The translations under genes were made by a program, and so were the position numbers. Below the pieces are notes generated by a model. The model saw only the letters and a list, made by a program, of their open reading frames with translations, searched no databases and had not been told where the DNA came from. This document shows, in pieces, positions 22,878 through 31,067 of a stretch of DNA of 40,544 nt (position 1 is its first letter; the number at the start of each line of letters is the position of its first letter). Source of the stretch: an uncultured Roseiflexaceae bacterium (lineage in GTDB: Bacteria; Chloroflexota; Chloroflexia; Chloroflexales; Roseiflexaceae); contig CALKHR010000159.1 in NCBI GenBank assembly GCA_937988885.1, positions 1 to 40,544 on the forward strand. The letters are read 5' to 3'.

Positions 22878-24302
22878 ATGCTAGCACGCATTTTGGCTCC
22901 CCCCCCCAAGAAGGTGGCGCCTGTAGCGCTTCCGAGTACCACAGATGTTGGTCCCGTGGCGTACGATTCGGCTGTTGTTGCGCGGCTCCGTGATGCGCAT
23001 GGCCAGTTATGCTTCCCGCAGACATTGGACTGGCTTGTACGGCACCAGCACGCCGATGGCACTTGGGGTGGCGACCGCTGGCACGCCCACGATCGGCTTG
23101 TTAGTACATTAGCAGCGATCCGTACTCTGCATGAGACGAATACTGCACCAGATGCAGTGGAGCGAGCATTAGAGACGATCCCCGAGTTAATAGCCCGTCT
23201 CGATGAGGATGATCACGAAACAATCGGGTTTGAGGTGGTAGCTCCCTACCTGCTTGATTGGGTTAGGGGCATTGGCCTACCGTTGCCAGCTAACTTGCTT
23301 GAACCCGAACGTCAACGTCGTGCAAAACGCATTGCTGATGGTATTCAGGGTACTCTTCTCTTTTCGGTTGATGGGCTAGACACTATTCCACCACATGTTG
23401 GCCATTTAATCTCGCCAAGAGGCTCGTTATTCGCCTCTCCATCTGCAACAGCAAACTACCTTTCGCACTACCCTGCTACACCACGAAGTTGGGCCTATTT
23501 AGTGTGGTTAGCCGAGCAGAACAATGGGGGAATCCCTGCTGTTCACCCGATCAACTCGTTTGCTAACGCGTGGCCGTGTCATTACCTTGATATGATAGGT
23601 CAGGGTATGTCGCGCAATGCGCGACGGTTGCGCGCACGTGCAATTCGGTCGTGGACGCCACAAGGGGCTTCATACTCGGACGATGCACCATTGCCAAATG
23701 CTGACGATACTGCATTGAACTTCCTTATTCAGCGTAATATTGGTCTTTCCCCTGATATCCAGGTGTTTGCTCAATTTATGACTGATCAGGGTGCTCGTTG
23801 TTACATTTATGAGCACGATATGTCGAGCTCCGCAAATGTGGATGTATTGTTAGCGTTACGATCTGCTCCACCTTCTCAACAACGTGATGAGTGGATCGAA
23901 AGCATCTTGCGATACCTCCATCGAGTAATTGATGAGCGAGCAGATGGCATGCTCTCAGATAAATGGCATGCGAGCCCGCTTTATACAACAAGTCGTGGAA
24001 TTCTCTCGACGTATGGTCTCGATCAGGGTTTGTGGGAACGGCTGCGCGACGCTATATTGCAGGCGCAAGGTCCCGATGGTGGATGGGGAAGCGCCGAGGA
24101 AACGGCGTATGCCTTGCATGCACTGTGTCTAACTGATAGGGTGCGCTCATCTGCAGCGATTCGTGCGGGAGCACGAGCATTGAAGCTACAGCGCCATCAG
24201 CCTTGGCCTGGCTTATGGATTGGTAAGACACTGTATCTACCACGTCCAGTAGTAGCATATGCAATCATAGCTGCGGAGCATTTGGTTGCGGATCTTATGT
24301 GA
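22878..24302 (+). CDS. Class II diterpene cyclase (halimadienyl/kolavenyl diphosphate synthase type)
   Basis: Class II cyclases protonate geranylgeranyl diphosphate and close the decalin ring while keeping the diphosphate. The protein has 474 residues, close to Rv3377c (about 500). It shows the alpha-barrel repeats of the squalene-hopene family: LDWLVRHQHADGTWGGD (QW-like) near 50, LQAQGPDGGWGSAEETAYALHAL near 395, and long amphipathic helices between. The catalytic motif region is APLPNADDTALNFL. Here the usual DxDD reads N274-A-D276-D277: the middle, proton-donating aspartate is kept but the first is asparagine. AAGGAG lies 8 bases before the ATG at 22878. Nine consecutive C bases near the start (22899-22907) encode PPP. 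It follows the Rv3378c-like gene; together they form a two-step diterpene pathway. No prenyl diphosphate synthase or methyltransferase is adjacent. Confidence 0.88.
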   Translation: MLARILAPPPKKVAPVALPSTTDVGPVAYDSAVVARLRDAHGQLCFPQTLDWLVRHQHADGTWGGDRWHAHDRLVSTLAAIRTLHETNTAPDAVERALETIPELIARLDEDDHETIGFEVVAPYLLDWVRGIGLPLPANLLEPERQRRAKRIADGIQGTLLFSVDGLDTIPPHVGHLISPRGSLFASPSATANYLSHYPATPRSWAYLVWLAEQNNGGIPAVHPINSFANAWPCHYLDMIGQGMSRNARRLRARAIRSWTPQGASYSDDAPLPNADDTALNFLIQRNIGLSPDIQVFAQFMTDQGARCYIYEHDMSSSANVDVLLALRSAPPSQQRDEWIESILRYLHRVIDERADGMLSDKWHASPLYTTSRGILSTYGLDQGLWERLRDAILQAQGPDGGWGSAEETAYALHALCLTDRVRSSAAIRAGARALKLQRHQPWPGLWIGKTLYLPRPVVAYAIIAAEHLVADLM

Positions 24303-24308
24303 GCAGAG

Positions 24309-24339
24309 AAGGTGCGGGGTTAAAAATACTCCGCACCTT
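24309..24339 (+). terminator. Terminator after the diterpene cyclase gene
   Basis: AAGGTGCGG (24309-24317) pairs with CCGCACCTT (24331-24339), with GT/AC inside the loop. It lies 7 bases after the stop codon. The tail TACTAATCCTTT is only weakly T-rich. Confidence 0.65.
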
Positions 24340-24556
24340 TACTAATCCTTTACTGATTTTGTTGTGTATCAAGCAAAAGTTTGTTACTATAGTAATAGGG
24401 CGATCATATACAAAATGTTGGTCCCCTCTCGAAGTATCAGCCTTTAGTCCCCGTTCGCTTTACTATTAATAAATAGCTGCATATCCTATTGAATAAACTA
24501 TTAGATACGAAAGTAAGCGTAACCTTTACACCACTACAAATACAGAAAGGCTGACC

Positions 24557-25600
24557 ATGGAATTGACACAGCGGCAAGCGACTTTGTTCGTTCTGTTCCT
24601 ACAGACTGTCGGTTCACTGTTGGTATTAGCTGATTATCTCTTCCAAGGTAGTAGTGATATAGCGACCATTTATAGCTCAGTTGCCGGTGTTCTCATCTTT
24701 GGTGTTTTACTCTTTTTGTATTGGCGTGGCTGGGAGCCAGCTCGGTATTTGGTGATCGCAGCAATCACTTTGGTGGTTGGGTTCAATACTCCAGATGAGT
24801 ATGTGATCAATCAAATGGCCTATTCTACGCTGATCCCGGCTGTTGTTGCATTAATTCTCGCTAGTCCTGCTTGGGTTATTGGTAGTGCGGCTGCTATTCT
24901 AGTTATTTTCCTATTCCGCTCCGATTTCCAAGGTGTGTATGCTAGTCCGATCAACTTGGTGATCCTTGCCATGGTGGTCGGTGGCATGATACTGGCTCGC
25001 TTTGTCACCGATACGGCTCTGCGGAGTGCGCAGGAGAACGCTGAGAGGGCGAGCGAAGAGAAGAAACGGGCTGAGGAGCATGCCGAGGAGTTGGCGCGAG
25101 TTAATGAGATGATCAACAAGCAACTTGAGCAACAGAAGGAGTTGCTCAGCTTGGTGATGACGCTTGAAACTCCTGTGGTGCCGTTGGCTGATGGTGTGCT
25201 GCTGGCCCCGATTGTCGGGCATATCGACACACGTCGCGCCGATACTCTCACCAAGCGTATGCTGCAGGCTGCCACCTCGCTTCGCGCTCAGTTAGTGGTG
25301 CTCGATATCGCTGGTGTGGCGATGGTCGATACCGCCGTCGCTCGGGCGCTGATTCAAGCTGTGCAGGCGCTGCGTCTGCTCGGCTGCGAGGTTGTGCTGA
25401 GCGGTATCTCGGCGAACGTGGCTGTCTCGCTGATCCATCTCGGCGTTGACCTCGAAGGCATCAAGACGGTGCGCAGCCCCCAAGAGGCATTGGCGAATTA
25501 CTTGTTGAATGCCAACGGGCACACGCCGTCAACACTCTCAAACCGCACCGAGCGGACGAGTGTCGTCAATAAGATCGATCAGCAGTTGCTGCATAACTAA
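24557..25600 (+). CDS. Membrane protein with C-terminal RsbR-type STAS domain
   Basis: A 347-residue protein. Residues 1-155 contain about five hydrophobic segments, including FVLFLQTVGSLLVLADYLF, VAGVLIFGVLLFLYW, YLVIAAITLVVGF and VVALILASPAWVIGSAAAILVIFLF. A charged coiled coil follows (about 160-205, rich in E, A, K and R). The C-terminal STAS domain (about 208-315) resembles RsbR/RsbS of stressosomes: ETPVVPLADGVLLAPIVG, LDIAGVAMVDTAVARALI and LGCEVVLSGISANVAVSL. The T in VDT is at the usual phosphorylation site. GAAAGG lies before the ATG. It probably senses a membrane or envelope cue and passes it to a partner kinase or anti-sigma factor; no partner lies nearby. It is separated from the cyclase gene by a terminator and about 215 bases. 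Confidence 0.87.
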   Translation: MELTQRQATLFVLFLQTVGSLLVLADYLFQGSSDIATIYSSVAGVLIFGVLLFLYWRGWEPARYLVIAAITLVVGFNTPDEYVINQMAYSTLIPAVVALILASPAWVIGSAAAILVIFLFRSDFQGVYASPINLVILAMVVGGMILARFVTDTALRSAQENAERASEEKKRAEEHAEELARVNEMINKQLEQQKELLSLVMTLETPVVPLADGVLLAPIVGHIDTRRADTLTKRMLQAATSLRAQLVVLDIAGVAMVDTAVARALIQAVQALRLLGCEVVLSGISANVAVSLIHLGVDLEGIKTVRSPQEALANYLLNANGHTPSTLSNRTERTSVVNKIDQQLLHN

Positions 25601-25628
25601 GCTCCTTTTATTGTTAAACGCTGTGTCT

Positions 25629-25664
25629 AAGTGCTGGTTTTGCAACAGCAAGCCAGCACTTTTC
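25629..25664 (+). terminator. Terminator after the STAS gene
   Basis: AAGTGCTGG (25629-25637) pairs with CCAGCACTT (25653-25661), with TTGC/GCAA closing the loop, followed by TTCG within a short T-rich tail. Confidence 0.7.
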
Positions 25665-26101
25665 GATTCTCAGCCTGTTTCCTGCCCGATTGGTAATTAA
25701 AACGTTATTTTCTTTTTTTAATGGTGTCCATAGGTCGCTACGCACAACGCCTCCGCTCCATCTTTTGAGGATGTTGGTGACAGTTGAATAAAACATCGTA
25801 GTGTGTATGGATATCGCATTTTTAGAAGGGCTTATCCCGTTTCGCTCTACAACCTGTGTTTGCTCGCGACACAAGCTCTGTTTTGCTTGTCTTTGGCTGT
25901 GTCGGCGATATGCTGAACGTAGCGAACCTGATTCTGAGCTATGTTGATATAAAAACAAATTACTTACCTCACAGCTCCTTCAAGCCCTTTTTTTCTCATA
26001 CCTATGGTGTGATTTCCTCGCTAGAAGCTGCCCTTTTGTAGGGTGCTCCCTCTTTGAGTGTGGATCTGGCCTATCATATGCTCTGGATCTGCGTATTGCT
26101 C

Positions 26102-26130
26102 TTGACAAAAGGATAACCTGTGAGTACCAT
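26102..26130 (+). promoter_or_regulatory. Candidate promoter of the cox operon
   Basis: TTGACA (26102-26107), a 17-base spacer and TACCAT (26125-26130). The -10 is the same as at folD. The start near 26137 leaves a leader of about 165 bases. Confidence 0.55.
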
Positions 26131-26301
26131 GGTGCTACTTCAGCTCTTAATAATCTGTAAAGGTTTTGCTCAGGCCGTTGTTCGCTAGGTTGCGAGCATC
26201 GTATTGATGGTCGTACCATAGCTCAGAGGTGTACTACCTACTGTGCTACACAGGCGCCCCATTTCGTCTCCGTGTGCCATGGCCTGAAAAAGGAGTTCCC
26301 C

Positions 26302-27057
26302 GTGAAGATCAGCGGTAACTACACGATCGATGCCCCCCAGGAATTGGTTTGGGAGGCTTTAAACGACATGGAGGTACTCGCTCGTATCGTTCCTGGCTGT
26401 GAGCGCCTTGAACAAACTGGCGAAAATGAATTTGAAGGAACCGTGAAAATCGGCATCCAAGCGATTAAGGGCACGTACAACGGGCGTATCCGTCTTGAAG
26501 ATATTCAACCACCCACACATTACAAGCTCGTGGCTAATGGACGGAGCGCGAATGGTGTTGTTGATGGTGCTGGGACGATCGACCTTTCAGAAGTAGACGG
26601 TAAAACGTTGCTGAAGTACAGTGGGGATGCTCAGGTCGGTGGTATGCTGGCTAGTGTTGGCCAGCGTTTGATCGAAGGCGCAGCGAAGCAGATGATCAAT
26701 CAGTCGCTCAAAGCGCTGAGTGAGCAGATCGCCCTCCGCGCCAAAGGCGGCGAACCACCTGCCGCTCCCGAGCCACCCGCCGCTCCCACTCCGCCTGCCG
26801 CAGCGGAGCCACCTGCTGCTACTGCATCATCCCCCGCACCTGAACCACCCGCTGCAGCTGAGCCACCCGCCGCTTCGTCGGAAGCTGCCCCAGCCTCCTT
26901 CGAGCGACGCACCGTGGTGGTGCCCGCTGATCAGCAACTCAAGCCTGAGGCAGTCGTATTTGGGATCGCTGAAGACTTGATCAAAGAACGCCCTTGGCTC
27001 CCTTGGGTGATCATCGCATTCCTCGTAGGCGTCCTGCTTGGCCGCAGACGCGCGTAG
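26302..27057 (+). CDS. coxG: CoxG-type SRPBCC protein with C-terminal membrane anchor
   Basis: CoxG proteins accompany aerobic CO dehydrogenase-type molybdenum enzymes; in characterised systems they help bind the enzyme to the membrane. Residues 1-145 form an SRPBCC (START-like) domain with the family opening ISGNYTIDAPQELVWEALND and later VPGCERLEQTG and GTYNGRIRLEDI. A linker of Pro, Ala and Glu repeats covers about 150-205. The C-terminus is a hydrophobic anchor (PWLPWVIIAFLVGVLLG) ending in RRRA. The start is GTG at 26302, with AAGGAG 6 bases upstream; 10 upstream codons are open but lack a site. It is first in the cox cluster, 43 bases before coxS. Confidence 0.9.
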   Translation: MKISGNYTIDAPQELVWEALNDMEVLARIVPGCERLEQTGENEFEGTVKIGIQAIKGTYNGRIRLEDIQPPTHYKLVANGRSANGVVDGAGTIDLSEVDGKTLLKYSGDAQVGGMLASVGQRLIEGAAKQMINQSLKALSEQIALRAKGGEPPAAPEPPAAPTPPAAAEPPAATASSPAPEPPAAAEPPAASSEAAPASFERRTVVVPADQQLKPEAVVFGIAEDLIKERPWLPWVIIAFLVGVLLGRRRA

Positions 27058-27100
27058 ATTGTAACCCCGAAGCAGCAATACTCAGTGAGGAGGAAGTCAC

Positions 27101-27613
27101 ATGACTAAGATTGCGGTCACGGTCAATGGGAAACTTCGCCAGAGCGATGTTGAACCACGCACCTTGCTGGTTCATTATCTGCGCGAGACGCTTGGCCTAA
27201 CTGGTACGCACGTCGGTTGTGATACGAGTCAATGTGGTGCTTGCACGATCTTATTGAATGGGGTTAGCACGAAATCTTGTACTGTCCTCGCAGTACAAGC
27301 CGATGGTGCCGAAATCACCACTATCGAAGGGTTGGCGGAGAACGGCGATCTGCATCCAGTCCAGGAAGGCTTCTGGGAGCGCCACGGTCTCCAATGTGGC
27401 TTCTGTACCCCCGGTATGATCATGTCCTCGGTCGATCTGTTGCAGCGCAACAATAACCCCACCGAGGAAGAGATTCGCCATGCACTCGAAGGCAACCTCT
27501 GCCGATGCACTGGCTACCACAACATTGTTCGAGCAGTTCAATATGCTGCTGCTAAGATGCGCGGTGAAGAACCAGAAAAAGTTGAATCAGGGGCTGCTGC
27601 TCAATCTGCCTAG
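27101..27613 (+). CDS. coxS: Molybdenum hydroxylase small (2Fe-2S) subunit, CoxS type
   Basis: Electron-transfer subunit of xanthine oxidase-family enzymes, passing electrons from the molybdenum cofactor in CoxL to FAD in CoxM. It has 170 residues. The N-terminal plant-type ferredoxin cluster uses C40, C45, C48 and C60 (GCDTSQCGACTILLNG). The C-terminal helical cluster uses C99, C102, C134 and C136 (CGFCTPGMIMS and LCRCTGYHNIV). All eight ligands are present. GAGGAAG precedes the ATG. A hairpin lies in the 117-base gap before coxL. The gene order is that of form II clusters (S-L-M). Confidence 0.96.
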   Translation: MTKIAVTVNGKLRQSDVEPRTLLVHYLRETLGLTGTHVGCDTSQCGACTILLNGVSTKSCTVLAVQADGAEITTIEGLAENGDLHPVQEGFWERHGLQCGFCTPGMIMSSVDLLQRNNNPTEEEIRHALEGNLCRCTGYHNIVRAVQYAAAKMRGEEPEKVESGAAAQSA

Positions 27614-27620
27614 TGCTCTT

Positions 27621-27662
27621 TTCGGCTAAGGGTGCAGCATCCTCGCTGCTCCCCTGGCTGAA
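27621..27662 (+). other. Intercistronic hairpin between coxS and coxL
   Basis: TTCGGCT (27621-27627) pairs with GGCTGAA (27656-27662) using wobble pairs; inside, GCAGC pairs with GCTGC. It lies just after the coxS stop with no T-tract, so it may adjust mRNA stability or subunit ratio rather than end transcription. Confidence 0.45.
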
Positions 27663-27730
27663 GGCATTAGCATTTGAGTTGTACCCTCGATGATGTCGGT
27701 TGATTCGTTTCTCACAAAGGAGTCAGATGG

Positions 27731-30073
27731 ATGACAACCGAAACGATGTTTGGCCGCGCGGTGAAACGCCGTGAGGACCCGCGCATGATTACTGGGCGTG
27801 GTCTGTACGTCGATGATGTACAGTTGCCTGGTACACAAGCGATTGCGTTTGTGCGCAGCCCATATGCTCATGCTACTATCACGAATGTCAATGTCTCTGC
27901 CGCCGAACAGCATCCTGGGGTGCTGAAGGTCTATACCGGCAAAGATTTTGCTTCTGTTCCTGTTCCCTGCGGCGTGAACTTGCCCGATAGCAACCAAATC
28001 TCGCCGACCTACCCCGTGATGGCAACCGATAAGGTCTGCTATGCTGGGCAGATCGTGGCCGCTGTGGTTGCTAGCGATGCTGGCACCGCTCGCGACGCCG
28101 CCCAACTGATCGATATCGAGTATTCGCCGCTTGGTGTGGTGGTCGATGCTGAGAAGGCCACCGAACCGGGTGCGCCGCTCGTTCACGATAATATCCCCAA
28201 CAATATTTCGTTCGATTGGAAACTCGCCAATGGCGATATCGATGGTGCGTTTGCTCAGGCCGAAGTTGTGGTGAAGGAGCGTCTGGTCAACCAGCGCTTG
28301 ATCCCCAATGCGATGGAGCCTCGCGCCGTGGTGGCTCGCTACGATCGCGGTACTGGCGAGATTACGCTGTGGGATACCAACCAGAACCCACACTTGATCC
28401 GCCTGTTGCTCTGCCTTGTCACCGGCCTGCCCGAGAGCAAGGTGCGCGTGATCGCTCCCGATGTGGGTGGCGGCTTCGGCAGCAAGATCTTCTTGTACGC
28501 CGAGCAGATCCTGCTGGCCCTGATCACCAAAGATCTCCAGGTGCCAGTCAAGTGGACCGAGACACGCAGCGAGAACTACCTCGCCACGACCCACGGTCGC
28601 GACCACATCAGCTATGTCGAGATGGCTTTCAAGCGCGATGGCAAGCTGTTGGGTCTGCGCGTCAAGACGTACGCCAACATGGGCGCGTACTTCACCACCT
28701 TCGCGCCGCTGGTGCCCACCTTCTTGTACGGCACGTTGCTCTCGGGCGTGTACGCGCTGCCCGCGATCGATTGCCGAGTGCTGGGTGTGGTCACCAACAC
28801 CGTGCCCGTCGATGCGTATCGTGGCGCTGGCCGCCCCGAGGCGTGTTACCTGCTTGAGCGGATGATGGATATCGCCGCCGACGAGCTCAACATCGATCCG
28901 ACCGAGATCCGCCGCCGCAACCTCATCCCGCCCGATAACTTCCCGCATACCGTTGTCACGGGCATGATGTACGATAGCGGCAACTACGAGGACAACCTCA
29001 ACAAAGCACTGGCCCAGTTCGATTACGCTGGCTGGCGCGAACGCCAAGCCAAGGCGCGCCAGGAAGGCCGCTACATCGGCATTGGCGTGGCCTGCTATAT
29101 CGAGGCATGCGGTATCGCACCCTCGAAGATGGCGGGCGCGATGGGCGCTGCGGCTGGTCTGTGGGAATCGGGCACCATCCGCGTGCACCCCACGGGCAAG
29201 GTGAGCGTCTACACTGGCTCGCACTCGCACGGCCAGGGCCACGAGACGACCTTCGCGCAGTTGGTTGCCGATCAACTCGGCATACCGATGTCGGATGTCG
29301 AAGTGGTCCACGGCGATACCTCGCAGACGCAGTTCGGTATGGGCACCTACGGCAGCCGCTCGCTGGCGGTCGGTGGCGCCGCGCTTTACCAGAGCGCCCA
29401 GAAACTGATCGACAAGGGCAAGAAGATCGCTGCGCACCTACTCGAAGCCAACGAGACCGATATTGAGTATGCGAAGGGCGTCTTCTCGGTCAAAGGTTCG
29501 CCCGACCGCTCCAAGACCTTCGGCGAAGTAGTGTTGATGTCGTACTTGGCGCACAACTACCCCGATGGGCTGGAGCCGGGCTTCGAGGCGCAGACCTTCT
29601 TCGACCCGATCAACTTCACGTTCCCATCGGGCACGTATATCGCTATCGTCGAGGTTGATCCCGATACTGGTATCGTGACGCCGTTGCAGTTCTACTGCAT
29701 GGACGACTGCGGTAACGTGCTCAACCCGCTGATCGCCGAGGGCCAGGTGCACGGTGGTGTGGCGCAGGGCATCGGCCAGGCGCTGTACGAGAACGCCGTC
29801 TACAACGAGAGCGGCCAATTGTTGAGCGGCTCGATGATGGACTACGCAGTGCCGAAGATCACCCAGTTGCCTTCGTATACCACGGCGTTCGCAGGCATCG
29901 CATCGCCGAGCAACCCGATGGGTGTCAAGGGCATCGGCGAGGCTGGCACGATCGGCTCGACCCCCGCGATTGTGAACGCGGTGATCGACGCCCTCTCGCC
30001 ACTGGGTATCCGCCATATTGACCTGCCCCTCACCGCCGAGACGATCTGGAAGGCGATTCAGCAGGCCAAGTAG
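27731..30073 (+). CDS. coxL: Molybdenum hydroxylase large subunit, CoxL form II (putative CO dehydrogenase)
   Basis: The 780-residue catalytic subunit binds molybdopterin-cytosine dinucleotide. Seen: RVEDPR-like start (GRAVKRREDPRMITGRGLYVDD), AVVARYDRGTGEITLW, VRVIAPDVGGGFGSKIFLYAEQ, the active-site loop AYRGAGRPEACYLLER (362-377), SHGQGHETTFAQ, and GIGEAGTIGSTPAIVNAV with the catalytic glutamate near the C-terminus. The loop AYRGAGR is the form II signature; true form I CO dehydrogenases have AYxCSFR with the copper-binding cysteine. Oxidation of CO is therefore not shown, and an aldehyde or aromatic heterocycle is equally possible. AAAGGAG precedes the ATG at 27731. It is third in the coxG-S-L-M operon. 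Confidence 0.95.
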   Translation: MTTETMFGRAVKRREDPRMITGRGLYVDDVQLPGTQAIAFVRSPYAHATITNVNVSAAEQHPGVLKVYTGKDFASVPVPCGVNLPDSNQISPTYPVMATDKVCYAGQIVAAVVASDAGTARDAAQLIDIEYSPLGVVVDAEKATEPGAPLVHDNIPNNISFDWKLANGDIDGAFAQAEVVVKERLVNQRLIPNAMEPRAVVARYDRGTGEITLWDTNQNPHLIRLLLCLVTGLPESKVRVIAPDVGGGFGSKIFLYAEQILLALITKDLQVPVKWTETRSENYLATTHGRDHISYVEMAFKRDGKLLGLRVKTYANMGAYFTTFAPLVPTFLYGTLLSGVYALPAIDCRVLGVVTNTVPVDAYRGAGRPEACYLLERMMDIAADELNIDPTEIRRRNLIPPDNFPHTVVTGMMYDSGNYEDNLNKALAQFDYAGWRERQAKARQEGRYIGIGVACYIEACGIAPSKMAGAMGAAAGLWESGTIRVHPTGKVSVYTGSHSHGQGHETTFAQLVADQLGIPMSDVEVVHGDTSQTQFGMGTYGSRSLAVGGAALYQSAQKLIDKGKKIAAHLLEANETDIEYAKGVFSVKGSPDRSKTFGEVVLMSYLAHNYPDGLEPGFEAQTFFDPINFTFPSGTYIAIVEVDPDTGIVTPLQFYCMDDCGNVLNPLIAEGQVHGGVAQGIGQALYENAVYNESGQLLSGSMMDYAVPKITQLPSYTTAFAGIASPSNPMGVKGIGEAGTIGSTPAIVNAVIDALSPLGIRHIDLPLTAETIWKAIQQAK

Positions 30074-30133
30074 GCGTATGCTTGTCGGTAGTATGGACAA
30101 TCAAGCGCGTACAACTGCCATAAGGAGTAATCT

Positions 30134-30994
30134 ATGATCCCGGCACAGTTCGAGTATTCTGCGCCAAGCACCTTGAGCGAGGCGCTGGCGGCCTTGGCGA
30201 GCAACCCGGATGCCAAGGCGCTCGCAGGTGGCCATAGCCTGTTGCCGATGATGAAGCTACGCTTGGCTCAGCCAGCGGCGCTGGTCGATCTCCGAAACAT
30301 CGCCGAGTTGCGCGGTATCTCCGCACATAACGGCGGCTGGCGCATCGGTGCATTCACCACCTACGCGCAGGCTGCCAGCGATGCGAATTTGCAGGCCTAC
30401 AGCGCTCTCCACGATGCGGTCACGATCATCGGTGATACGCAGGTGCGCAATCGTGGCACCATCGGCGGAAGCTTGGCCCACGCCGATCCGGCGGCGGACC
30501 TGCCTGCGGTCGTGTTGGCGCTGAACGCCACGATCAACGTGATTGGCCCCAACGGCGCGCGCTCAATCCCGATCGACGAGTACTTCACTGGCATGTTCTC
30601 GTCGGCGCTGGAGAGCAACGAGATCCTCACCTCGGTTGATCTGCCGGCCCAAGCGGCTGGCACCGGCAGCGCCTACGCCAAACTGGCCAACCCGGCCAGC
30701 GGCTACGCGATGGTCGGCGTGGCGGCCAGCATCACCGTGAGCGGCGGCACCATTCAGAACGCTCGCGTGGCCCTGACTGGTGCCTACGACCATGCTGTGC
30801 GCCTCTCGGAGGTGGAGAACGCTCTGAACGGCCAGCCCGCCAATGCTGACACCGTGGCTGCTTCGGTGGCCAATGCTGGCGATGGCCTGGATCTGATGGG
30901 CGATATCCACGCTTCGGCGGAGTACCGCGCCGCGATGGTGAAGGTCTACGCCAAGCGCGCGCTGCTCAAGGCGCTGGAGCGCGCTCAGGGCTAA
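30134..30994 (+). CDS. coxM: Molybdenum hydroxylase FAD-binding medium subunit, CoxM type
   Basis: The flavoprotein subunit that takes electrons from the iron-sulphur clusters of CoxS and passes them to the respiratory chain. It has 286 residues of the VAO/PCMH flavin fold. Both FAD-contact motifs of the family are visible: LAGGHSLLPMMKLRLAQP (about 34-51) and the TIGGSLAHADPAADLPAV stretch (about 113-130). The C-terminal CO_deh_flav_C region begins near 175. AAGGAG lies before the ATG. It is last in the operon and is followed within 25 bases by a perfect terminator. No maturation genes (coxD, coxE, coxF) are in the window. Confidence 0.95.
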   Translation: MIPAQFEYSAPSTLSEALAALASNPDAKALAGGHSLLPMMKLRLAQPAALVDLRNIAELRGISAHNGGWRIGAFTTYAQAASDANLQAYSALHDAVTIIGDTQVRNRGTIGGSLAHADPAADLPAVVLALNATINVIGPNGARSIPIDEYFTGMFSSALESNEILTSVDLPAQAAGTGSAYAKLANPASGYAMVGVAASITVSGGTIQNARVALTGAYDHAVRLSEVENALNGQPANADTVAASVANAGDGLDLMGDIHASAEYRAAMVKVYAKRALLKALERAQG

Positions 30995-31015
30995 TTCCGC
31001 CCGACATAGTCACAA

Positions 31016-31053
31016 AAAAGATCGAGGTAGGCGACTACCTCGATCTTTTGTTT
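31016..31053. terminator. Perfect bidirectional terminator ending the cox operon
   Basis: AAAAGATCGAGGTAG (31016-31030) pairs exactly with CTACCTCGATCTTTT (31035-31049) round a GCGA (GNRA-type) tetraloop. T and A tracts flank it on both strands. Confidence 0.88.
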
Positions 31054-31067
31054 GGAGAGGAACTGTT

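Larger units (their letters stand above)
25601..26301. other. About 700-base gap between the STAS gene and coxG
   Basis: No credible gene. It starts with a terminator (25629-25664) and ends with a promoter (26102-26130) and a leader of about 165 bases for the cox operon. Minus-strand frames at 25614-25958 and 25980-26219 show no start signals or family resemblance. I see nothing notable between about 25680 and 26100. Confidence 0.65.

Noticed and set aside
25614..26219. Minus-strand short frames in the gap before coxG
   Set aside because: No start signals or recognisable domains; the first lies over the STAS-gene terminator.
27626..29437. Long minus-strand frame of 603 codons opposite coxL
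   Set aside because: It is the complement of a conserved coding sequence, rich in H, D, R and A as expected of a shadow frame, and has no family resemblance or start signals.
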